Positions 35,115 through 41,093 of a stretch of 41,093 nt of DNA are shown here, one piece after another. This DNA is from Streptococcus cristatus (GTDB lineage Bacteria; Bacillota; Bacilli; Lactobacillales; Streptococcaceae). The notes beneath the pieces are model-generated. The model was not told the origin of the DNA. It was given only the letters and a program-made list of their open reading frames with translations, and made no database searches. Positions within the stretch are counted from its first letter, which is position 1; each line of letters begins with the position of its first letter. The position numbers and the translations under genes are program-made. The stretch spans positions 290-41,382 of the forward strand of contig NZ_VSJJ01000013.1 in assembly GCF_008369405.1 (NCBI RefSeq), in the 5' to 3' direction.

Positions 35115-37622
35115 ATGATTATGGCAACTTACAATCACAAAGAAATCGAGCCCAAGTGGCAGAAATACTGGGCTGAGCACCATACATTCAAGACAGGTAC
35201 CGACAAGGACAAGCCTAACTTTTATGCGCTGGATATGTTCCCTTATCCATCAGGAGCTGGTCTGCACGTAGGACACCCTGAAGGCTACACAGCGACGGAT
35301 ATCCTCAGCCGCTACAAGCGCGCGCAAGGCTACAATGTCCTTCATCCTATGGGCTGGGATGCCTTTGGTCTGCCAGCTGAGCAGTACGCTATGGATACAG
35401 GAAATGACCCGGCTGACTTTACAGCAGAAAACATTGCCAACTTCAAACGCCAAATCAACGCGCTTGGTTTTTCTTATGACTGGGATCGGGAAGTTAACAC
35501 GACTGACCCCAACTACTACAAGTGGACCCAGTGGATCTTCACCAAGCTTTACGAAAAAGGCTTGGCCTATGAAGCTGAAGTGCCAGTAAACTGGGTGGAA
35601 GAGCTGGGAACGGCTATTGCCAATGAGGAAGTTCTGCCAGACGGAACATCTGAGCGCGGTGGTTATCCAGTTGTCCGCAAGCCTATGCGTCAGTGGATGC
35701 TGAAAATCACAGCTTATGCAGAACGTTTGCTCAATGACTTGGAGGAGCTGGACTGGCCTGAGTCTATCAAGGACATGCAGCGCAACTGGATCGGTAAATC
35801 AACCGGTGCTAATGTAACCTTCAAGATTAAGGATACAGATAAGGACTTCACCGTCTTTACGACTCGTCCGGACACCCTTTTTGGTGCGACCTATGCTGTT
35901 TTGGCTCCGGAGCATGCACTTGTTGACGCCATTACAAGTGCCGAACAAGCCCAAGCAGTTGCAGACTACAAACATGCAGCCAGCCTCAAATCAGACCTAG
36001 CTCGGACTGACTTGGCTAAGGAGAAGACTGGTGTCTGGACAGGAGCTTATGCCATCAATCCTGTCAACGGCAAGGAAATCCCAATCTGGATTGCCGACTA
36101 TGTGCTTGCAAGCTACGGAACAGGGGCTATCATGGCTGTTCCTGCACACGACGAGCGCGACTGGGAGTTTGCTAAGCAGTTTGATTTAGAGATTATTCCG
36201 GTTCTAGAGGGTGGCAATGTTGCTGACGCTGCTTATACAGAGGACGGTCCGCATATTAACTCTGGCTTCCTAGATGGCTTAGACAAGGCTGCCGCTATTG
36301 CTAAGATTGTGGCTTGGTTGGAAGAGAAAGGTTGTGGACAAGAGAAGGTTACCTACCGCCTCCGCGACTGGCTTTTTAGTCGTCAGCGCTACTGGGGTGA
36401 GCCAATTCCAATCATTCATTGGGAAGATGGGACTTCAACGGCTGTCCCTGAAAATGAACTGCCACTTGTCTTGCCAGTAACCAAGGACATCCGCCCCTCA
36501 GGTACTGGTGAAAGTCCACTAGCTAACTTGACAGACTGGCTTGAGGTGACTCGTGAAGATGGCGTCAAAGGTCGTCGTGAGACCAATACTATGCCACAAT
36601 GGGCAGGTTCAAGTTGGTACTATCTCCGCTATATAGACCCACATAATACTGAGAAATTGGCTGATGAGGACCTTCTCAAACAATGGTTGCCAGTAGATAT
36701 CTATGTGGGTGGGGCAGAGCATGCCGTTCTTCACTTGCTCTACGCTCGTTTCTGGCACAAATTCCTTTATGATATCGGTGTTGTTCCAACTAAAGAACCA
36801 TTCCAAAAACTCTTTAACCAAGGAATGATTTTGGGAACGAGCTACCGTGACCACCGTGGCGCTCTTGTGGCAACTGATAAGGTTGAAAAACGTGATGGTT
36901 CCTTCTTCCATGTGGAAACAGGAGAAGAGTTGGAGCAAGCACCAGCCAAGATGTCTAAATCCCTCAAAAACGTGGTCAACCCAGACGATGTGGTGGAACA
37001 ATACGGTGCCGACACTCTTCGTGTCTATGAAATGTTCATGGGACCACTTGATGCTTCTATCGCTTGGTCAGAAGAAGGTCTGGAAGGAAGCCGTAAGTTC
37101 CTCGACCGTGTTTACCGTTTGATGACAACCAAAGAAATCGTTGCGGAAAACAATGGCGCTCTTGATAAGGTCTACAACGAAACGGTGAAATCTGTCACAG
37201 AGCAGATCGAGGAGCTCAAGTTTAACACAGCCATTGCCCAGCTCATGATCTTTGTCAATGCAGCCAACAAGGAAGAAAAGCTCTATGTCGAATATGCTAA
37301 AGGTTTTATCCAATTGCTAGCGCCTTTTGCACCGCACTTGGCCGAAGAGCTCTGGCAGGCAGTAGCTCAAACTAGCGAGAGTATCTCCTACGTAGCTTGG
37401 CCAACTTATGATGAAAGTAAACTGGTCGAGGCAGAGGTCGAAATCGTAGTGCAAATCAAGGGTAAAGTTCGTGCTAAGCTAGTCGTAGCCAAAGATCTGA
37501 GCCGTGAGGAACTGCAGGAAATCGCTCTGGCAGATGAGAAAATCAAGTCTGAAATTGCCGGTAAAGAAATCGTGAAAGTGATCAGCGTGCCGAATAAACT
37601 GGTTAATATCGTAGTAAAATAA
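35115..37622 (+). CDS. leuS: Leucyl-tRNA synthetase
   Basis: LeuS charges tRNA-Leu and edits mischarged residues. The 835-residue class I enzyme has the HIGH-type motif HVGH in [14 protein letters not shown] (about residues 50-63), a CP1 editing domain (about 230-430) with [13 protein letters not shown], and KMSKS in [13 protein letters not shown] (about 612-624), followed by the anticodon-binding and C-terminal domains. The first ATG has GGAG five bases upstream; the Met at codon 3 gives the 833-residue start seen in pneumococcus. The copy of the ~180-bp repeat after it may serve as terminator. Confidence 0.98.
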   Translation: MIMATYNHKEIEPKWQKYWAEHHTFKTGTDKDKPNFYALDMFPYPSGAGLHVGHPEGYTATDILSRYKRAQGYNVLHPMGWDAFGLPAEQYAMDTGNDPADFTAENIANFKRQINALGFSYDWDREVNTTDPNYYKWTQWIFTKLYEKGLAYEAEVPVNWVEELGTAIANEEVLPDGTSERGGYPVVRKPMRQWMLKITAYAERLLNDLEELDWPESIKDMQRNWIGKSTGANVTFKIKDTDKDFTVFTTRPDTLFGATYAVLAPEHALVDAITSAEQAQAVADYKHAASLKSDLARTDLAKEKTGVWTGAYAINPVNGKEIPIWIADYVLASYGTGAIMAVPAHDERDWEFAKQFDLEIIPVLEGGNVADAAYTEDGPHINSGFLDGLDKAAAIAKIVAWLEEKGCGQEKVTYRLRDWLFSRQRYWGEPIPIIHWEDGTSTAVPENELPLVLPVTKDIRPSGTGESPLANLTDWLEVTREDGVKGRRETNTMPQWAGSSWYYLRYIDPHNTEKLADEDLLKQWLPVDIYVGGAEHAVLHLLYARFWHKFLYDIGVVPTKEPFQKLFNQGMILGTSYRDHRGALVATDKVEKRDGSFFHVETGEELEQAPAKMSKSLKNVVNPDDVVEQYGADTLRVYEMFMGPLDASIAWSEEGLEGSRKFLDRVYRLMTTKEIVAENNGALDKVYNETVKSVTEQIEELKFNTAIAQLMIFVNAANKEEKLYVEYAKGFIQLLAPFAPHLAEELWQAVAQTSESISYVAWPTYDESKLVEAEVEIVVQIKGKVRAKLVVAKDLSREELQEIALADEKIKSEIAGKEIVKVISVPNKLVNIVVK

Positions 37623-37657
37623 GCAGTTTGGTGCAACATTATAGTGATTATAAAAAA

Positions 37658-37838
37658 GGAGGCTGGGACAAAAGTCCTAGCCTCTCAGTTGTCTTTGGAT
37701 TGTTGAGCAAGATGCAGTGGTTGAGTGGGCTCTACTACGCTGATTTCATCAGCTTTTACAGGCCTACTCAACTGTGCGGAGGTGGGACGACGAAATCGAA
37801 TTCTAACGAATTACTGATTTCTGTCCCACTCTCTTTTT
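37658..37838 (+). repeat. ~180-bp streptococcal intergenic repeat, copy 3
   Basis: It lies between leuS and the VIT transporter gene in the same orientation as both. Three hairpins are again present, ending in CCCACTCTCTTTTTT, so the last stem plus T-run could terminate leuS transcription. The outer central-stem pair is G-C as in copy 1. Confidence 0.9.
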
Positions 37839-37891
37839 TGATAAGAATTTTCCCTTAAATCGTCGGACTTTTCTCATTTTCCGACTTTCAC

Positions 37892-37920
37892 TTGCTATCC
37901 TCACTCTTTTTATTTATAAT
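37892..37920 (+). promoter_or_regulatory. Promoter of the VIT transporter gene
   Basis: TTGCTA (37892-37897), 17 bases, TATAAT (37915-37920). The -10 box is inside the PerR-like palindrome. Confidence 0.8.
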
Positions 37921-37936
37921 GATTATAAATAAAAAG
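37906..37936. promoter_or_regulatory. 31-bp perfect palindrome with PerR-box core
   Basis: Two 15-base arms pair exactly around a central G at 37921. The core TTATAATGATTATAA (37914-37928) equals the PerR consensus TTATAATNATTATAA of Gram-positive bacteria. It covers the -10 box, so a Fur-family repressor bound here would block transcription. PerR is most likely; Fur or Zur would be alternatives. Confidence 0.75.
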
Positions 37937-37955
37937 AAAAGAGAAAAGTTTCAGA

Positions 37956-38645
37956 ATGGAAGAACATAAGATTGACAAAAATTTTAGTGGACGCCTGAAT
38001 ATTTTGCGGGCTGGGGTCTTGGGAGCCAACGACGGCATTATTTCTATCGCAGGGGTGGTCATCGGGGTGGCCAGTGCGACGGAAGATGTTTGGATTATCT
38101 TTCTGTCTGGTCTGGCTGCTGTCTTTGCAGGCGCCTTTTCTATGGCTGGCGGGGAGTACGTATCCGTCTCCACTCAGAAATACACTGAGGAGGCTGCAGT
38201 GGCTAGAGAGCGAGAACTCTTAGAAAAGAATCCCGATATCGCCAGACAGTCCCTCTACGCCTCCTACGTCCAAAATGGTGAGTGCGAGACTTCTGCCCAA
38301 CTCTTGACCAATCGCGCCTTCTTGCAGGATCCGCTCAAGGCCTCGGTGGAGGAAAAGTACGGCATTGAGGTCGAAGAATTCACCAATCCTTGGCATGCAG
38401 CCATATCCAGCTTTCTAGCCTTTGCCATAGGTGCAATTTCCCCTATGCTGACCATCGTTCTGCTTCCGGCTACCTATCGGATTCCAGCGACCGTCCTTGT
38501 TGTAGCTCTTTCCCTCTTGGGAACTGGCTATACTAGTGCAAAATTGAGACAGGCACCCATTAAAAATGCCATGATCCGTAACTTCACTATCGGACTTTTG
38601 ACCATGACTGTCACCTATCTCCTAGGCCAGTTCTTCTCAATTTAA
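37956..38645 (+). CDS. VIT1/CCC1-family iron/manganese transporter
   Basis: A 229-residue membrane protein of the VIT (vacuolar iron transporter) family, which moves Fe2+ or Mn2+ out of the cytosol by proton exchange. It begins with LRAGVLGANDGIISIAGVVIG (about residues 19-39), the family signature, followed by the second helix with AGAFSMAGGEYVSVSTQKY (about 62-80). A Glu-rich cytoplasmic metal-binding loop (about 81-145) and three C-terminal helices follow. The ribosome binding site is weak. The PerR-box palindrome over the promoter points to induction by peroxide, so export or sequestration of iron under oxidative stress is the likely role. Confidence 0.9.
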   Translation: MEEHKIDKNFSGRLNILRAGVLGANDGIISIAGVVIGVASATEDVWIIFLSGLAAVFAGAFSMAGGEYVSVSTQKYTEEAAVARERELLEKNPDIARQSLYASYVQNGECETSAQLLTNRAFLQDPLKASVEEKYGIEVEEFTNPWHAAISSFLAFAIGAISPMLTIVLLPATYRIPATVLVVALSLLGTGYTSAKLRQAPIKNAMIRNFTIGLLTMTVTYLLGQFFSI

Positions 38646-38672
38646 AAGAAAAACTATTCAGGCCAGCATAAT

Positions 38673-38713
38673 AAAAAGATTGAAAAGAAATGATTTCTCT
38701 TCAATCTTTTTTT
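38673..38713. terminator. tsf terminator
   Basis: AAAAAGATTGAA and TTCAATCTTTTT extend through AAGAAA/TTTCTC and carry T-runs on both strands. It lies 15 bases after the tsf stop and also follows the VIT gene. Confidence 0.88.
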
Positions 38714-38727
38714 GTTATAAACTTAGA

Positions 38728-39771
38728 TTAGTTTTGGCCAAGAGCAGCTGCCATTGTTGCTGCAACTTCTGATTCGAAGTCGTTAGCTGCTTTTTCAATA
38801 CCTTCACCAACTTCAAAGCGAACAAACTCAACTACTGAAGCATTCACTGAATCAAGGTAGGCTTCAACTGTCTTGCTGTCATCCATGATGTAAACTTGTG
38901 CAAGAAGTGTGTAAGCTTGGTCAACTTTAGTGTTGTCAAGCAAGAAGCGATCCATTTTACCTGGGATGATCTTGTCCCAGATCTTTTCTGGTTTGCCTTC
39001 AGCAGCCAACTCAGCTTTGATGTCAGCTTCAGCTTGTGCAATCACTTCGTCAGTCAACTGAGCTTTTGAACCATATTTCAAGTGTGGAAGTGCTGGCTTG
39101 TCAACCATAGCGCGGCTTTCATTGTCTTGATCGATAGCGTGGTTCAATTGTGCCAATTCATCTTTAACAAATTGCTCATCCAATTCTTTGTATGAAAGAA
39201 CAGTTGGTTTCATCGCAGCAATGTGCATAGAAATTTGTTTTGCAAGAGCGTCATCGCCACCGTCAATCACTGAAACAACACCGATACGGCCACCATTGTG
39301 TTGGTAAGCACCGAAGTGTTGAGCATCAGTCTTTTCAACCAAAGCAAAACGACGGAATGAGATTTTTTCTCCGATAGTTGCAGTTGCAGATACGTATGCA
39401 GCTTCAAGAGTTTCACCTGAAGGCATTGTCAATGCAAACGCTTCTTCGTTGTTAGCTGGCTTGCCTTCTGCGATAACTTTTGCAGTAGTATTTACCAATT
39501 CAACGAATTGAGCGTTTTTCGCAACAAAGTCAGTTTCTGCATTGACTTCAACGATAGCTGCAACGTTACCATCCACATAAACGCCTGTCAAACCTTCAGC
39601 GGCAACACGGTCAGCTTTCTTAGCTGCTTTTGCCATACCTTTTTCGCGAAGCAATTCAATCGCTTTTTCGATGTCACCATCAGTTTCAACCAATGCTTTC
39701 TTAGCGTCCATGACACCAGCACCAGATTTTTCGCGCAATTCTTTTACAAGCTTAGCTGTAATTTCTGCCAT
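38728..39771 (-). CDS. tsf: Elongation factor Ts
   Basis: EF-Ts regenerates EF-Tu-GTP by releasing GDP. The 347-residue protein starts [20 protein letters not shown], followed by [13 protein letters not shown] and the conserved TDFVAKN (about residues 80-86) that contacts EF-Tu. The long dimerisation/core domain (about 140-345) is of the Gram-positive type. AGGAGAAG precedes the ATG. It is the second gene after rpsB, separated by a GC-rich hairpin. Confidence 0.97.
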   Translation of the reverse strand: MAEITAKLVKELREKSGAGVMDAKKALVETDGDIEKAIELLREKGMAKAAKKADRVAAEGLTGVYVDGNVAAIVEVNAETDFVAKNAQFVELVNTTAKVIAEGKPANNEEAFALTMPSGETLEAAYVSATATIGEKISFRRFALVEKTDAQHFGAYQHNGGRIGVVSVIDGGDDALAKQISMHIAAMKPTVLSYKELDEQFVKDELAQLNHAIDQDNESRAMVDKPALPHLKYGSKAQLTDEVIAQAEADIKAELAAEGKPEKIWDKIIPGKMDRFLLDNTKVDQAYTLLAQVYIMDDSKTVEAYLDSVNASVVEFVRFEVGEGIEKAANDFESEVAATMAAALGQN

Positions 39772-39801
39772 TTTTCTTCTCCTATGTTTACTATTTTTAA
39801 A

Positions 39802-39833
39802 TAAAGGGGCCGGGCTGAGCCCCGCCCCTTTAG
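39802..39833 (-). terminator. GC-rich hairpin between rpsB and tsf
   Basis: Minus-strand AAAGGGGC and GCCCCTTT enclose a further GGGCT/AGCCC-type stem, followed by ATTT. It probably acts as a partial terminator or processing site that sets rpsB against tsf levels. Confidence 0.7.
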
Positions 39834-39852
39834 GTTAATTGACTTATGAAAA

Positions 39853-40635
39853 TTATGCGTTGTCGCCTTCTACAACTTCAACGATTTCTTCGATTGAGTC
39901 TGCTTGAGTTTCAGTTGCAGCAAATTCTGCTTCAACAGTTGCTACAGCGTCCTCACCTTGACGGCCTTCGATAACAGCATCAGCCATTTTCGCAGTGATC
40001 AATTTAACGGCACGGATAGCGTCGTCGTTAGCAGGGATAATCACATCGATATCGTCTGGATCAGTATTTGTGTCAACCATCGCAACTACTGGAATACCAA
40101 GTTTCTTAGCTTCCTTAACAGCGATTTGCTCTTTATGAGGGTCAACGATGTACATTACATCTGGGATGCGAGGCATATCTTCGATACCACCCAAGAATTT
40201 TTCAAGACGAGCACGTTGTTTGTTCAAAAGTGCTACTTCTTTCTTAGGAAGAACTTCGAAGATTCCTTCTTCTTCCATACGTTTGATTTCTTTCAAACGA
40301 GCAACACGTTTTTGAATAGTTGTCCAGTTTGTAAGAGTTCCACCCAACCAACGGTGGTTGATGTAGTATTGACCAGCACGTTCTGCTTCTTCTTTTACAG
40401 CTTCAGCAGCTTGCTTTTTAGTACCAACAAACAAGATAACTGCATCGTTTGCAGCTGCATCACGCATGAAGTCGTAAGCTTGATCTGCGTATTTTACAGT
40501 TTGTTGAAGGTCGATAACGTGGATACCGTTACGCTCAGTGAAGATGTACTTAGCCATCTTAGGGTTCCAGCGACGAGTTTGGTGACCAAAGTGAACACCA
40601 GCCTCAAGAAGTTGTTTCATTGAAATTACTGCCAT
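39853..40635 (-). CDS. rpsB: 30S ribosomal protein S2
   Basis: S2 is the small-subunit protein that binds late and recruits S1-like factors. The 260-residue protein has the N-terminal [20 protein letters not shown] (ribosomal S2 signature 1), [12 protein letters not shown], and the second signature around [19 protein letters not shown] (about residues 155-173). The C-terminus is acidic ([20 protein letters not shown]). AAAGGAG precedes the ATG. A leader of about 115 bases precedes it. Confidence 0.98.
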   Translation of the reverse strand: MAVISMKQLLEAGVHFGHQTRRWNPKMAKYIFTERNGIHVIDLQQTVKYADQAYDFMRDAAANDAVILFVGTKKQAAEAVKEEAERAGQYYINHRWLGGTLTNWTTIQKRVARLKEIKRMEEEGIFEVLPKKEVALLNKQRARLEKFLGGIEDMPRIPDVMYIVDPHKEQIAVKEAKKLGIPVVAMVDTNTDPDDIDVIIPANDDAIRAVKLITAKMADAVIEGRQGEDAVATVEAEFAATETQADSIEEIVEVVEGDNA

Positions 40636-40750
40636 GAGTAAATTCTCCTTTTTGTTTTTTTCCTCTTTTAGATTTCAGCTCGCAGAGCTACCAATCGGCA
40701 ACGGCTCCACAATTCATCTAAAATGAGTATTTCTGCCATTTAAACGGCAT
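40636..40750 (-). promoter_or_regulatory. Structured rpsB leader
   Basis: The untranslated region between the promoter and rpsB carries pairing segments, for example TAGCTCTGCGAGCTGA (AGCTC/GAGCT) and TGCCGTTTAAATGGCA. Its length suits autoregulation by S2, known in gamma-proteobacteria but not established for this group. Confidence 0.4.
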
Positions 40751-40755
40751 CTACT

Positions 40756-40784
40756 ATCATATCAAATTTTCTAGCTTTTGACAA
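40756..40784 (-). promoter_or_regulatory. rpsB-tsf promoter
   Basis: Minus-strand TTGTCA (40779-40784), 17 bases, TATGAT (40756-40761). Confidence 0.8.
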
Positions 40785-41093
40785 GTGCTTTATACATTTC
40801 ATATTTCTAATCTTTCTAGCGAAGCGACTGTTATTTAAAAGACATCTATTCATAGAATATAGCTAAAAGCGAGTATTGATACATGGATAAGGTGGTGTTC
40901 GGAGTCTCACAAAGAACTTCTCCACAATAAAAAGAGAGGACATTTAGTTCCCTTTTCTTGGCTCTATAATTTCTGTAGTGGGTAAATCCACCGCAGGGAT
41001 TATGGAGCCTCTTTTGTTGTAGAAAAACTGGCAAGACACCTTGTTTTAGGTGGAGTTTGATCAAAGTATGTGGGACGCTCAACGTCGCGTATT
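40785..41093. other. Non-coding end of window, possible mobile-element edge
   Basis: No gene with a ribosome binding site is seen. The open frame on the minus strand from 41082 runs through a strong hairpin and lacks protein-like features. The sequence from about 40890 to the end, with the hairpin at 40960-41009 and a CACCT/AGGTG stem near 41040, looks like the non-coding end of an insertion sequence or a repeat family. I could not assign it. Confidence 0.35.
40960..41009. repeat. 50-nt near-perfect hairpin
   Basis: The arms GGCTC-ATAAT-CTG-GTGG and CCAC-CAG-ATTAT-GAGCC pair with only paired mismatches between the blocks, around a GTAAAT loop. There is no T-run. Such structures occur at insertion sequence ends and as repetitive extragenic palindromes. 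Confidence 0.55.

Noticed and set aside
39904..40623. 239-codon plus-strand open frame inside rpsB
   Set aside because: Antisense shadow of a highly expressed gene; Phe/Ser/Cys-rich with no family similarity.
40846..41082. 78-codon minus-strand frame at the window end
   Set aside because: It runs straight through the 50-nt hairpin and has no ribosome binding site. Non-coding repeat DNA is a better explanation.

Overview
The window reads as a chromosomal segment of a viridans Streptococcus of the sanguinis group. The call rests on the SsaB-type manganese lipoprotein, the gene neighbourhoods dapH - M20 deacetylase - 5-FCL - rhomboid / galU - gpsA and ssaACB - tpx / pepO, and proteins very close to pneumococcal LeuS and PepO as I remember them. 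It holds about 30 protein genes, one SRP RNA gene and several accessory or decayed stretches. I see no rRNA, tRNA, CRISPR array, prophage or complete insertion sequence.

Layout. 1-1000: a GNAT acetyltransferase and the 3' remnant of a short-chain dehydrogenase. 1014-3034: groES-groEL on the minus strand behind a promoter carrying both a perfect CIRCE and a CtsR-like site. 3086-6884: a heterodimeric ABC exporter pair, with a decayed membrane ORF downstream. 6907-9007: gpsA-galU on the plus strand. 9030-11076: a secreted C69 peptidase with a duplicated C-terminal motif and a cre site over its -35 box. 11230-14486: a minus-strand operon dapH - N-acetyldiaminopimelate deacetylase - 5-formyl-THF cyclo-ligase - rhomboid protease. 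14529-16775: two tandem, related, single-pass membrane proteins of unknown function. 16991-19659: a possible small transcript, pgi, the SRP RNA gene and tadA. 19780-21597: a lone AT-rich ABC exporter flanked by gene debris. 21612-23872: a HAD phosphatase and purA. 24024-28683: gshAB, then xpaC-telA on the plus strand. 28972-32182: tpx and the Mn transport operon ssaA-ssaC-ssaB under a SloR/PsaR-type operator. 32236-34940: pepO and a voltage-gated-type K+ channel. 35064-38645: leuS and a VIT-family metal transporter under a perfect PerR-box-like palindrome. 38728-40784: rpsB-tsf. 40785-41093: non-coding sequence with a 50-nt near-perfect hairpin, possibly the end of a mobile element.

Themes. 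Metal and peroxide handling recurs: ssaACB under an Mn regulator site, tpx, glutathione synthesis, and a VIT transporter under a PerR-like box. Three copies of a ~180-bp intergenic repeat sit after telA, after leuS and between purA and the HAD gene. Each folds into three hairpins, and one stem position covaries between copies. The least explained protein-coding feature is the tandem membrane-protein pair at 14529-16775, which shares a basic N-terminal motif and what look like paired BamE/BLIP-like external modules.
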